Source: Pseudacidovorax sp.
GTDB lineage: Bacteria > Pseudomonadota > Gammaproteobacteria > Burkholderiales > Burkholderiaceae_C
NCBI RefSeq assembly: GCF_017991995.1
Contig: NZ_JAGOPN010000018.1
Location: 1 to 64,000, forward strand
DNA length: 64,000 nt
Direction of reading: 5' to 3'
Each line of letters opens with the position of its first letter. The stretch's first letter is position 1. The notes beneath the pieces are model-generated. The model was given only the letters and a program-made list of their open reading frames with translations, was not told the origin of the DNA and ran no database searches. This document shows positions 26,482-35,154 of this stretch, in pieces. A program made the translations under genes and the position numbers.

Positions 26482-28962
26482 ATGCAACAGACACGCATCG
26501 CAGCCGCGATCGCCATGAGCCTGGCCTTGGCCGCCTGCGGCGGGGGTGGAGGTGGCGGCGCCACCTTCGTGCCCGGAACGGGCCTCGGCACGGGCACCGC
26601 ACCCGCCCCGTCGCCCGCTCCTGCGCCAGCGCCCAGCCCGGTACCGGGCACATCCCCAGCGCCCGCGCCCGGCACGGCCCCTGCGCCCAGTCCCGCCCCG
26701 GAACCCGAACCCACCGCCAAGGTGCTGCTGGAGGAAAGCTTCACCGGGCTGAGCGACCTGCCCGCCAGCTGGGCACGGCCGGCGGCCAACAAGGGCACGG
26801 TGAGCGTGCGCGACGGCAGCCTCTACATCGACGGCCGGGCCGACAGCTTCGCCATGACGGGCGTGGCCCTGCCCGCGGCACTGGCCGAGATGTCCGACTA
26901 CCGCATCGACGTGGTCTTCACCTTCGAGGCCGCCAACAACAATGCGCGCTGGGGCAGCGTGATGTACCGAAGCTCGGCCGCCACGGCCACGCCGGCCTAC
27001 GAGCCCTACCACCAGTTCGCGATCCGCCAGAACGCCACCGCCAGCAACGGCACCGAGTTCGCGCTGCGCAAGGCGGGCGCGTGGACGGTGCAGTCCACCA
27101 AGGCCTTCGGCTCGGCCATCGACAGCGCAAAGACCTACACCGCCACCGTGATCGTTCACGGCAACCGCGCCCGTCAGTACCTGGACAACGTGCTGATGCA
27201 CGACGTCACGCTGGACGCCGTCGCGCCCGCCAAGGGCGGCATCGGACTGCAGACGGCCGGCCTGCTGATGCGGGTGGACAGCATCAAGGTGAGCGAGCAG
27301 CTCAAGCCGCTGCCCGAGATCGCCACGCCTGCCGCGCTGCAGGACACGGGCACGGCAGCGGCCATGGCGCCGACCCTCGTGCAGCCGATGGCCGCCAGCA
27401 CCAACCTGGCCGCCACCGGCGCCAGCCATGCGCTGTTCCGCATCGACGGCACGCTGAGCCTGCGCAGCGCCAGCGGCGAAAGCCTGGGCAGCCTGGCCCA
27501 GTACCTGGCCGACCGCAACCGTGCCACGGCCCCGGTGCTGCGCGTGGCCGACGACGCCACGGTGGACGCGCTGGCCCGCTACGCGCAGGAGAACGACCTG
27601 AGCGACGTGACCCTGCTGTCCGACCAGGTGAGCCTGCTCGCCCGCGCACGCACGCTGATGCCGATGGTGCGCGCGGCGGTGGACTTCTCGGGTTCCGGCC
27701 TGCTCGACGCCAGCACCCAGAGCGTGATGCAGGTGGTGAGCGCCACCAACAAGGCCCGCGCCAAGATCGCCGTGCTGCCGCCCGCGATGACGCAGCGCGC
27801 CACCGTGGCCCAACTGCAGCGCCTGCTGATCACGGCCTGGGCCGCCAGCAGCGCCGGCACACCCACCGAGGCCGCCCAGGTGCTGACCACCGGCGTGAAC
27901 GGCGTGCTCGCCAGCGACGGCGCCGTCTTTGCCCGCGTGATGCGCAAGCTGCCCGCCAACACGCTGCTGCGCAAGCCCCTGGTGATCGGCCATCGCGGCA
28001 TGCCGCAGGGCACGGGCGACGAGAACACGCTGGCCAGCGCGCAGGCCGCCGTGGCGGCCGGTGCCGACGTGGTGGAGAACGACATCTACCTCACCAGCGA
28101 CAAGCACCTGGTCATCATGCATGACGACACGGTGGACCGGACCACCAACGGCACCGGCCGCATCGAGTCGATGACGCTGGCACAGGTCAAGCAGCTGCGC
28201 ACGAAGGTGGGCAACCGCGAGGTGCCGACGCTGCAGGAATATTTCAGCGCCTTCAAGGGCCAGCCGATCACGCACTTCATCGAGCTCAAGAGCAGCAACA
28301 CCGGCCTGGTGGCACAACTCAAGAACGAGCTGGACGCGGCCGGCACGCGCGATCAGGCGGTGGCCATCTCCTTCCTGGGCGACCAGCTCAACCGTGCGGG
28401 CCAGACGCTGCCCGAACTCTCGACGGGCTTCCTCAACAGCAATGCCGACGCCAGCGATCCGCAGGTGGCGGTGCGCAACATCCTGGCGGCCGTGCAGCCC
28501 TATTCGTCCACCTACAACCCGGCCTACGGCGGGCTGAGCCAGGCGACGATGGAAGCCGGCAAGCACCGCGGCATCACCTTCTGGCCCTGGACCATCAACG
28601 ACCAGGCGGCGTTCCATCGCTTCTACAGCTATGGCACGCACGGCATCACCACCGACTACGCCTTCTGGGCGAAGGACTTCCCGGTGGAGATCGGCACGGC
28701 CGCCACGGCCACCGTGGGGCTGAACACGCCGGTGGCCCTGCCCGTGACGCTGACCACGCAGGTAGGCGGCAGCATCGCCGCGCAGAGCAACGTGATGGCC
28801 GTGATCGACGGCACGGCGCCCTTCGTGCAGAGCGCGGAAGGCGACCTGCGCTTCACCGCGGCCGGCACCGCCGTCGTGCTGCCCGGCTACCGCCACAAGA
28901 TGGGCGACGGCACCTACAGCTATGTGATCGTCGCCAAGCCGGTGAGCCTGACGGTGCGCTGA
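26482..28962 (+). CDS. Large lipoprotein with glycerophosphodiester phosphodiesterase domain
   Basis: 826 residues. A signal peptide ends in LALAAC (Cys19), then Gly7 and a long Pro/Ala/Ser linker to about residue 77. Residues about 80-275 form a LamG/concanavalin-like beta domain (VLLEESFTGLSDLPASWARP). The GDPD domain is at about 500-735 with H504-R505 (GHRGMPQG), E514, E532/D534 and H547 (IMHDDTVDRTTNGTG). A beta-rich C-terminus follows. It probably hydrolyses glycerophosphodiesters at the cell surface or in the periplasm. The fusion of lectin-like and GDPD domains in one lipoprotein is unusual. Confidence 0.88.
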   Translation: MQQTRIAAAIAMSLALAACGGGGGGGATFVPGTGLGTGTAPAPSPAPAPAPSPVPGTSPAPAPGTAPAPSPAPEPEPTAKVLLEESFTGLSDLPASWARPAANKGTVSVRDGSLYIDGRADSFAMTGVALPAALAEMSDYRIDVVFTFEAANNNARWGSVMYRSSAATATPAYEPYHQFAIRQNATASNGTEFALRKAGAWTVQSTKAFGSAIDSAKTYTATVIVHGNRARQYLDNVLMHDVTLDAVAPAKGGIGLQTAGLLMRVDSIKVSEQLKPLPEIATPAALQDTGTAAAMAPTLVQPMAASTNLAATGASHALFRIDGTLSLRSASGESLGSLAQYLADRNRATAPVLRVADDATVDALARYAQENDLSDVTLLSDQVSLLARARTLMPMVRAAVDFSGSGLLDASTQSVMQVVSATNKARAKIAVLPPAMTQRATVAQLQRLLITAWAASSAGTPTEAAQVLTTGVNGVLASDGAVFARVMRKLPANTLLRKPLVIGHRGMPQGTGDENTLASAQAAVAAGADVVENDIYLTSDKHLVIMHDDTVDRTTNGTGRIESMTLAQVKQLRTKVGNREVPTLQEYFSAFKGQPITHFIELKSSNTGLVAQLKNELDAAGTRDQAVAISFLGDQLNRAGQTLPELSTGFLNSNADASDPQVAVRNILAAVQPYSSTYNPAYGGLSQATMEAGKHRGITFWPWTINDQAAFHRFYSYGTHGITTDYAFWAKDFPVEIGTAATATVGLNTPVALPVTLTTQVGGSIAAQSNVMAVIDGTAPFVQSAEGDLRFTAAGTAVVLPGYRHKMGDGTYSYVIVAKPVSLTVR

Positions 28963-29006
28963 GCACGCGCCGCCGCAGGCCGGCTGCGGCCCGCGCGCGC
29001 CAGTGC

Positions 29007-29927
29007 TCAGTAGCCGCGCTGCGGATCGACCACGCCCGCGATGGGCTGGCCGGCCTGCAGCGCGCGGATCTTGCCGGCGATCTGTGCGATGGACTCGCTG
29101 CGCAGCGTGCGCGCCGAACCGTGCGGCGTGACGGTGATCTTCGGATGCCGCCAGAAGGCATGGTCGGCGGGCAGCGGCTCCTGCTGGAACACGTCCAGCG
29201 TGGCACCAGCCAGCTTGCCGCTGTCGAGCAGCGGGATCAGGTCCTCTTCCACCAGATGGCCGCCGCGCGCGATGTGGATCAGGTAGCCGCCGGGCTTGAG
29301 CGCCGACAGCGTGGTGCGGTTGAGGATGCCGCGGGTGGCATCGGTCAGCGGCAGCAGGTTGACCAGCACCCGCGTATTGACCAGAAAGTCGCCCAGGCGC
29401 GCCTCGCCCGCGAAGGTGCGCACGCCCTCGATGGACTTGGGCGTGCGGCTCCAGCCCAGCACCGGAAACTCGAACTGCTGCACCGCGCGCGCCACGCGTT
29501 CGCCCAGCACACCCAGGCCCATGATGCCGACGGGAAAGTCGGCGCGAGCCAGCGGCTTGCGGTAGACCCAGCGGCCCTGCCGCGCCTCGGCCTCGTAGAC
29601 GTCGAACTCGCGGAAGTGACGGATCAGCGCATGGCACACGTACTCGGCCATCTGCACCGACATGCCGGCATCGTCCAGCCGCACGATCTTCAGGTGGGGT
29701 GGCAGGCTGAGCTTCGTGATCGCGTCCACACCCGCGCCGATGTTGAACATGGCCTTCAGGCCCGGCTGCTCGTCCACCATCTGCTGCGGCGGTGCCCACA
29801 CCACCGCGTAGTCGGCCTGCGGGCTGCCGGGCGTCCAGTCGACGATCTCGGCATCGGGCAAGGCGGCGTGCAGGCCCTCGATCCATGGGGCGGATTTGGT
29901 GTCGGTCAGGCAGAGGGCGATGCGCAT
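29007..29927 (-). CDS. ghrA: Glyoxylate/hydroxypyruvate reductase A-like dehydrogenase
   Basis: 306 residues. MRIALCLTDTKSAPWIEGL and AMFNIGAGVDAITKL are typical of GhrA. The Rossmann motif is IMGLGVLGERVA and the catalytic residues are in IHIARGGHLVEED, DVFQQEPLP and VTPHGSA. It reduces glyoxylate and hydroxypyruvate with NADPH. It lies downstream of mccA at the end of the minus-strand run, 39 bp away, and may be co-transcribed without a pathway link. Another 2-hydroxyacid dehydrogenase of a different subgroup is at 12339. Confidence 0.88.
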   Translation of the reverse strand: MRIALCLTDTKSAPWIEGLHAALPDAEIVDWTPGSPQADYAVVWAPPQQMVDEQPGLKAMFNIGAGVDAITKLSLPPHLKIVRLDDAGMSVQMAEYVCHALIRHFREFDVYEAEARQGRWVYRKPLARADFPVGIMGLGVLGERVARAVQQFEFPVLGWSRTPKSIEGVRTFAGEARLGDFLVNTRVLVNLLPLTDATRGILNRTTLSALKPGGYLIHIARGGHLVEEDLIPLLDSGKLAGATLDVFQQEPLPADHAFWRHPKITVTPHGSARTLRSESIAQIAGKIRALQAGQPIAGVVDPQRGY

Positions 29928-29966
29928 GAGGGCGTGCAAGAAGGCTGTGGAAGACAGCCCGCGATG

Positions 29967-31985
29967 CTACGCGGCCAGACGCAGGAGCTCTGCCCCTTCG
30001 GTGACCTGGTCGCCGGGCGCGAACAGCAGTTCGGCCACGGTGCCGTCGGCCGGCGCGGCGATGGTGTGCTCCATCTTCATGGCCTCCATCACCGCCAGCG
30101 GCTGGCCCTTGCTCACCGTGTCGCCCGCCTTGACGGCGAAGGACACCACCTTGCCGGGCATCGGCGCCGTCAGGCGTCCGCCTTCGGCCTGGATGTCGCC
30201 GGCATGGGCGAGACGGTCGACGGCATCGATGCGGCCGGCGCCGGCCTGGCCGAACACATGCCACTGGTCCTGGTGACGATGCACGGCCAACACCTCGCGG
30301 CGGCCGGCGAAGTCCAGCGACAGGCGGCCGTCGGGCAGCAGCGTCCAGGCCAGGTCGCCCGCGACCTGCGACTCGCCCTCGCCCACGCTCAAGTGCCGCG
30401 TGGCACCGGGGCCGTAGCGCAGCAGCGCCGTGGCGCCCTGGCCATTGAAGTCGAAGGCGAAGGTGCGTGTGGCGAGGCCCAGGCCGCGCCAGCCGTCGGC
30501 ACGGCCGAAGGGGCCGCCTGCAGCCTGCGCAGCCTCGTCCGCCAACTGGCGGGCCACGACGCCCGCCGCCAGCAGCGGCAGGCCCAGGGGATCGCGGTCG
30601 AAGAGCTGCGCCCGCTCGCGCTCGATCAGCGCCGTGTCCAGCCGCGCCTTCGAAAAGGACTCGGTGGCCAGCACGCCGCGCAGGAACTGCACATTGGTCG
30701 CCACGCCCACGATGTGAACCTCGGCCAGCGCCGCGTCGAGGCGTGCCAGCGCCTGCTCGCGCGTGTCGCCATGCACGATCAGCTTGGCGATCATGGAGTC
30801 GTAATACGGCGATATCTCGCCGCCCTCGCGCACGCCGTCGTCGATGCGCACATCGGCCCGCGCGAAGGCCGCGGCGGCCGGCTTGCGGTACACGGTCAGC
30901 GGGCCGGTGGCGGGCAGAAAGCCCTTGTTGGGGTTCTCGGCGCAGATGCGCGCCTCGATGGCGTGGCCGTGGATGCGCAGATCGTCCTGCGCCAGGGGCA
31001 GTGGCTCGCCGCTGGCCACGCGCAGTTGCCATTCCACGAGGTCGAGGCCGGTGATGGCCTCGGTCACCGGATGCTCCACCTGCAGCCGCGTGTTCATCTC
31101 CATGAAGTAGAAGGTCATGGCCTCGGGCGCGTCGTAGCCGCCGGTCTGCTCGACGATGAACTCGACGGTGCCGGCGCCCACGTAGTCCACGGCGCGGGCC
31201 GCATCGACGGCGGCCTGGCCCATGCGCTGGCGCAGCGCGGGCGGCATGCCGGGCGCGGGCGCCTCTTCCAGCACCTTCTGGTGGCGGCGCTGCACCGAGC
31301 AGTCGCGCTCGAACAGGTGCACGTAGTGGCCCTGCGTGTCGCCGAAGACCTGGATCTCGATGTGCCGCGGGCGTTGCACGTACTTCTCGATCAGCACGGC
31401 GTCGTCGCCGAAGCTGTTGATGGCCTCGCGCTGGCAGCTGGCCAGGGCGGCGCCGAAGTCCTCGCTCTTCTCGACGATGCGCATGCCCTTGCCACCGCCA
31501 CCCGCGCTGGCCTTGATGAGCACCGGGTAGCCGATGCGGTCGGCCTCGCGCTGCAGCAGGGCCGGGTCCTGGTCGGCGCCGTGGTAGCCGGGCACCAACG
31601 GCACGCCCGCCTTCTCCATCAGCCGCTTGGACTCGGCCTTCAGGCCCATGGCCTGGATGGCCGAGGGCGGCGGGCCGATGAAGACCAGGCCCGCCTCGGC
31701 GCAGGCGCGGGCGAAGTCCTCGTTCTCGGACAGGAAGCCGTAGCCGGGGTGGATGGCCTCGGCGCCGGTGGCGCGGGCGGCTTCGAGGATGCGCTCCCAG
31801 CGCAGGTAGCTTTCCTTGGGTGCGTTGCCGCCCAGGGCCACGGCCTCGTCGCAGGCACGCACATGGTTGGCCTGCGCGTCGGCATCGGAATACACGGCCA
31901 CGGTGCGCACGCCAAGGCGGCGTGCAGTCGCCGCCACCCGGCAGGCGATCTCGCCACGGTTAGCGATGAGGATCTTCTTGAACAT
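29967..31985 (-). CDS. liuD: Methylcrotonyl-CoA carboxylase alpha subunit (biotin carboxylase + BCCP)
   Basis: 672 residues. Biotin carboxylase at about 1-450: KILIANRGEIACRV, ATP loop KASAGGGGKGMRIV, MEMNTRLQVEHPVTE. A BT-type middle region follows, and the biotinyl domain ends in EAMKMEH with biotin-Lys637. It carboxylates biotin for transfer by the beta subunit (35155-36816) onto 3-methylcrotonyl-CoA. Acetyl- or propionyl-CoA carboxylases share these domains, but hydratase, beta subunit, isovaleryl-CoA dehydrogenase and HMG-CoA lyase in the same cluster support the leucine pathway. The start overlaps the DUF4126 gene by 26 bp. Confidence 0.93.
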   Translation of the reverse strand: MFKKILIANRGEIACRVAATARRLGVRTVAVYSDADAQANHVRACDEAVALGGNAPKESYLRWERILEAARATGAEAIHPGYGFLSENEDFARACAEAGLVFIGPPPSAIQAMGLKAESKRLMEKAGVPLVPGYHGADQDPALLQREADRIGYPVLIKASAGGGGKGMRIVEKSEDFGAALASCQREAINSFGDDAVLIEKYVQRPRHIEIQVFGDTQGHYVHLFERDCSVQRRHQKVLEEAPAPGMPPALRQRMGQAAVDAARAVDYVGAGTVEFIVEQTGGYDAPEAMTFYFMEMNTRLQVEHPVTEAITGLDLVEWQLRVASGEPLPLAQDDLRIHGHAIEARICAENPNKGFLPATGPLTVYRKPAAAAFARADVRIDDGVREGGEISPYYDSMIAKLIVHGDTREQALARLDAALAEVHIVGVATNVQFLRGVLATESFSKARLDTALIERERAQLFDRDPLGLPLLAAGVVARQLADEAAQAAGGPFGRADGWRGLGLATRTFAFDFNGQGATALLRYGPGATRHLSVGEGESQVAGDLAWTLLPDGRLSLDFAGRREVLAVHRHQDQWHVFGQAGAGRIDAVDRLAHAGDIQAEGGRLTAPMPGKVVSFAVKAGDTVSKGQPLAVMEAMKMEHTIAAPADGTVAELLFAPGDQVTEGAELLRLAA

Positions 31986-32658
31986 GGGGCAGGTCTCCGG
32001 ACGATTTGTTGCCGCGGCCAGCGCGGGAAAAGGCAGGCGCGACACCCGGGTCGGGCCGGCCGCTGAAGATGCGCGTGAGGCGGCCGACGAGCGCACGCAG
32101 GAAGCGCCAGCTCTTGCGGATCAGCCACACGCTGAGGACGAGCACCAGCGCCAGCGCCACCAGGAAGACCAGCGGATGTGCCAGCGCCAGCCACAGGCCC
32201 GCGGGCACCAGCGAGTCCTCGGCCAGCGAGGCGCCCACGTTGGTGAAGGGCTCGGGCGAGGTGTTGATGGCCGCGCGCGTGGTGGCCTTGGCCGCATGGG
32301 CCGTGGCCGCGAAGCCGCCGCCCACCAGCGCCGCCACCACGGCCATGGCCGCATGATCGGCGCCGAACACCGAGGCCGCGAGCGCGGCGCCGGCCGGGAT
32401 CCGGATCACGGTGTGAACCATGTCCCAGAGCGAATCCAGGCCCGGAATCTTGTCGGCGAAGAATTCGACGAAGACCAGAAAGCCACTGACGATCAGCACC
32501 ACCGGGTGCGACAGCGCCTGCAGCCCGGCGGGCAGCGGCACCCAGCCCAGCCAGCCGGCCAGGCCCACCAGCAGCACCGCGAGGTACAGGCGCACGCCGC
32601 TGGCCCAGCCGAGGGCGGCGGCCAGCGCGAGCAGTTGGGGAAAGTCCAGGCCGTCCAT
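31960..32658 (-). CDS. DUF4126 integral membrane protein
   Basis: 232 residues, about five hydrophobic segments. Family features are LALAAALGWASGVRLYLAVL, LVFVEFFADKIPGLDSLWD and VGGGFAATAHAAKATTRA. Function unknown. It lies between the hydratase and mccA genes and overlaps mccA by 26 bp, so it is part of the liu transcript. Its C-terminal 40 residues are hydrophilic and poorly conserved; they may exist only because the frame continues into mccA. Confidence 0.85.
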   Translation of the reverse strand: MDGLDFPQLLALAAALGWASGVRLYLAVLLVGLAGWLGWVPLPAGLQALSHPVVLIVSGFLVFVEFFADKIPGLDSLWDMVHTVIRIPAGAALAASVFGADHAAMAVVAALVGGGFAATAHAAKATTRAAINTSPEPFTNVGASLAEDSLVPAGLWLALAHPLVFLVALALVLVLSVWLIRKSWRFLRALVGRLTRIFSGRPDPGVAPAFSRAGRGNKSSGDLPHVQEDPHR

Positions 32659-32668
32659 CGGGGGCCGA

Positions 32669-33463
32669 TCAGCGCACCTGCGTCCAGGCTGGCTTGCGCT
32701 TTTCCAGGAAGGCGCGCAAGCCCTCCTGGCCCTCTTCGCTGGCGCGCAGGGCGGCGATGCGGCGCACCGTCTCGGCGGCGAGTTCGTCGTCGATGGGCCG
32801 GCCGGTCACGTCGCGCAGCAGGCGCTTGGATTCGGCCACCGCGCCGGGTGCGGCGGCCAGGATGTTCTTGAGCACCTCGTCCACCTTGGCGTCCAACGCG
32901 TCGGCCGGCACCACCTCGTGCACGAAGCCGACGCGATGGGCCTCGGCCGCGGTGAAGCGCTCGGCCGTGAGGAAGTAGCGCTGCGCCGCGCGCGCGCCCA
33001 TCGCCCGGATCACATAGGGGCTGATGGTGGCGGGGATGAGGCCGATCTTGACCTCGCTGAGGCAGTAATTGGCGCTGTCGGCGCTGATGGCCACGTCGCA
33101 CACCGACACCAGGCCCATGCCGCCCGCGTACACGTCGCCCTGGATGCGCGCGATCACCGGCAGGCGGCTGTCGGCCAGGGTGCGCAGCATGCGCGGCAGG
33201 CCGGCGGCGTCCTGCAGGTTCTGCTCGGGCGTGAAGCTGGCGGCGCGCTTCATCCAGTTGAGGTTGGCGCCGGCGCAGAAGGCCGGGCCGCGCCCGCCCA
33301 GCACCACGGCCCGCACGCCCTCGGCGGCCTGGGCCTGCGTGAAGGCCTCGGCCAGCTCGCGGATGAACACGTCGTCGATGGCGTTGCGCATCTCGGGCCG
33401 GTTGAGCCAGATGCGGGCCACCGGGCCGTCGATGTGCAGTGCGAGCGTGGTGAAGTCGGTCAT
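32669..33463 (-). CDS. liuC: Methylglutaconyl-CoA hydratase (enoyl-CoA hydratase family)
   Basis: 264 residues of crotonase fold. The oxyanion-hole motifs are AFCAGANLNWMKR and GDVYAGGMGLVSVCDVAIS, followed by FCLSEVKIGLIPATISPYV-like sequence (CLSEVKIGLIPATISPYV). ANLNWM and the context fit methylglutaconyl-CoA hydratase, the step between methylcrotonyl-CoA carboxylase and HMG-CoA lyase. It sits between the hydrolase and DUF4126 genes on the same strand. Confidence 0.9.
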   Translation of the reverse strand: MTDFTTLALHIDGPVARIWLNRPEMRNAIDDVFIRELAEAFTQAQAAEGVRAVVLGGRGPAFCAGANLNWMKRAASFTPEQNLQDAAGLPRMLRTLADSRLPVIARIQGDVYAGGMGLVSVCDVAISADSANYCLSEVKIGLIPATISPYVIRAMGARAAQRYFLTAERFTAAEAHRVGFVHEVVPADALDAKVDEVLKNILAAAPGAVAESKRLLRDVTGRPIDDELAAETVRRIAALRASEEGQEGLRAFLEKRKPAWTQVR

Positions 33464-33488
33464 GGCGTGTCTCGGTTGGTCGAAGGGT

Positions 33489-34451
33489 TCAGTCGCGCAG
33501 TGCCGGAAAACCCAACCGCTGCAGAAAGCCGGACACCACCGGCTGCCAGGCCTGCGGTGCGCGGGTGAAGGTGCTGTGACCGTCCTCGCCCTGCGGCGGG
33601 AACTGCACGAGCTCGCCATTGCCGCCCGCGGCGCGGAAGGCCGAGAACCACTGGCGCGGCCAGTCGGCGCCGAAGTACTGGTCGTTCTCGGCATACAGCC
33701 ACAGCGTGGGCATTCGCACGCTGCGGCCGTAGCTGGCGAAGAGCTCGCCCATCTGCTGCGGCGAGCAGGGCTGGCCGGCATGGGTGCGCGGGTTGCCACC
33801 GCCGCCGCCGGCGAAGTTGATCGCGCCCACCACGCCCGGTGTGGCGCGGGCGGCGGCGGCGATGGCGGTCGCACCGCCGTAGGACTGGCCGACGATGACG
33901 GCGCGCCCCGGGTCCGCGCCAGGCATCGCGCGCACGGCAGCCAAGGCCGCGAGCGCCTGGTCGGCCGCGGCGCCGTAGCCGGCGGGATAGTCGCGCCGCT
34001 GGCAGGCGCCGCTGTCCTCCACGTCCGGCCCGCCGCTCACACCGTAGCCCACGCGCGTGGGTACGGCCACGATGAAGCCATGCCGCACGAAGAAGCGGGA
34101 AGCCTCGTGATAGCGCGCGCGGCCCAGCGCCGCGCGGCCGGCCGCGTCGACCGCCCGGCCGTGGTTGAGCACCAGCACCGGCGCCGGGTGCGGGTTGGCG
34201 TCATCGTCGAATACGGTGACGCGGATGGTCTGGGCGACGCGCCGGCCCTGCATGTCCTGCACCGAGACGGGCACATCGAGCTGGGTCTCGCGCAACGTCG
34301 CATGCGCAGGAATGAGGAAAGCCGCCAGCGGCAGGGCCAGCCATGCGCGCCGGAGAGCACTGGCAATCGTCCGCAACAACGCCCGCCATACAGGGCCGCG
34401 CCCAACCGGCGGGCGGCGGGTGCGAGACGGATGGCGGTGACGTGGATGCAT
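33489..34451 (-). CDS. Secreted alpha/beta hydrolase
   Basis: 320 residues. A basic N-terminus and hydrophobic stretch (LALPLAAFLIPAHA) suggest a signal peptide cleaved near residue 51. The fold shows the oxyanion motif NHGRA, nucleophile elbow GQSYGGA and a catalytic His in GEDGHSTF near the C-terminus. It resembles dienelactone-hydrolase-like esterases; the substrate is unknown. It starts 4 bp after the vapC stop and lies inside the liu cluster without an obvious role in leucine breakdown. Confidence 0.82.
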   Translation of the reverse strand: MHPRHRHPSRTRRPPVGRGPVWRALLRTIASALRRAWLALPLAAFLIPAHATLRETQLDVPVSVQDMQGRRVAQTIRVTVFDDDANPHPAPVLVLNHGRAVDAAGRAALGRARYHEASRFFVRHGFIVAVPTRVGYGVSGGPDVEDSGACQRRDYPAGYGAAADQALAALAAVRAMPGADPGRAVIVGQSYGGATAIAAAARATPGVVGAINFAGGGGGNPRTHAGQPCSPQQMGELFASYGRSVRMPTLWLYAENDQYFGADWPRQWFSAFRAAGGNGELVQFPPQGEDGHSTFTRAPQAWQPVVSGFLQRLGFPALRD

Positions 34452-34455
34452 GACC

Positions 34456-34848
34456 TCAGTCCTTCCAGCCGTTCAGGCCGTCGATGCCGTCGAAATCGCG
34501 GTCGCCGTGCAGGAGCGCACAGCCATGCTCCACGCACCAGGCGGCGACCATCAGGTCGATGGGGCTGCGGACGGTGACGCCGCGCCGACGCTGCTGGCGG
34601 TAGATGTCGGCGGCGCGCAGGGCGACGGCTTCGCCGCCGGCCGTGGCGACAGGCAAGGCCGCCAAGGCTTCGCGTGCAAGGCGCCACTCCCGGTCGTGCG
34701 CAAAGCCGCGCAGCACCTCCATGAGAACCAGATCCAGCAAGACCAATTGGTCTTCGTTGCCCTCCATCAACTGCCGCAGGGCCGAGGTCTGAGACGTCTC
34801 CCGATTGCGGAAGAAGTCGATCCAGACACTGGAATCGACCGTCATCAT
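34456..34848 (-). CDS. vapC: VapC-type PIN-domain ribonuclease toxin
   Basis: 130 residues. The PIN acidic residues are all present: D5 (TVDSSVWIDFF), E44 (LMEVLRG), D98 (SPIDLMVAA) and D116 (HGDRDFDGI). Such toxins cut RNA, often tRNA, when the antitoxin is lost. The start overlaps the vapB stop. Two Met codons in tandem make the exact start uncertain by one codon. The pair lies between mccB and the hydrolase, an unusual place for a toxin-antitoxin module. Confidence 0.92.
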   Translation of the reverse strand: MMTVDSSVWIDFFRNRETSQTSALRQLMEGNEDQLVLLDLVLMEVLRGFAHDREWRLAREALAALPVATAGGEAVALRAADIYRQQRRRGVTVRSPIDLMVAAWCVEHGCALLHGDRDFDGIDGLNGWKD

Positions 34849-35108
34849 GGCCGCGAGCGCCTCTTCGACACGTACGGCGCAGGCGCCGGCTCCTGGACGG
34901 CCTGCGGCTCGGCCGGCAGGCGCGTCCAGTCGATGCTCTCGTCGCCCATCCATTGCAGCTTGCCTCGCAATGCCAGCAGCTTCTGGTAGGCCTCGCGCCG
35001 GGCCAGCAACCGAAGGCCCTCTTCGACCGCTTCCTTCTTGGTCTTGAAGCCACCTGCGCGCATGGCGGCCTCCATGAGCGCGTCGTCGATCACGATGTTG
35101 GTCCGCAT
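34845..35108 (-). CDS. vapB: VapB-type antitoxin
   Basis: 87 residues. MRTNIVIDDALMEAAMRAGG followed by TKKEAVEEGLRLLARREAY is the ribbon-helix-helix DNA-binding domain of type II VapB antitoxins. The C-terminal tail (LPAEPQAVQEPAPAP) would wrap the toxin. The stop overlaps vapC (ATGA). A GTATGAAAA and ATCATAC-type inverted sequence just upstream (35120-35145) may be the autoregulatory operator. Confidence 0.9.
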   Translation of the reverse strand: MRTNIVIDDALMEAAMRAGGFKTKKEAVEEGLRLLARREAYQKLLALRGKLQWMGDESIDWTRLPAEPQAVQEPAPAPYVSKRRSRP

Positions 35109-35154
35109 GGCACCCCCTATGTGTATGAAAACGGAAAATCATACACATCACTCA

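Noticed and set aside
26320-31032. A very long open frame running against the GDPD and carboxylase genes
   Set aside because: It is antisense to clear lipoprotein and carboxylase sequence. Its Arg/Gly/His-rich translation has no domain.
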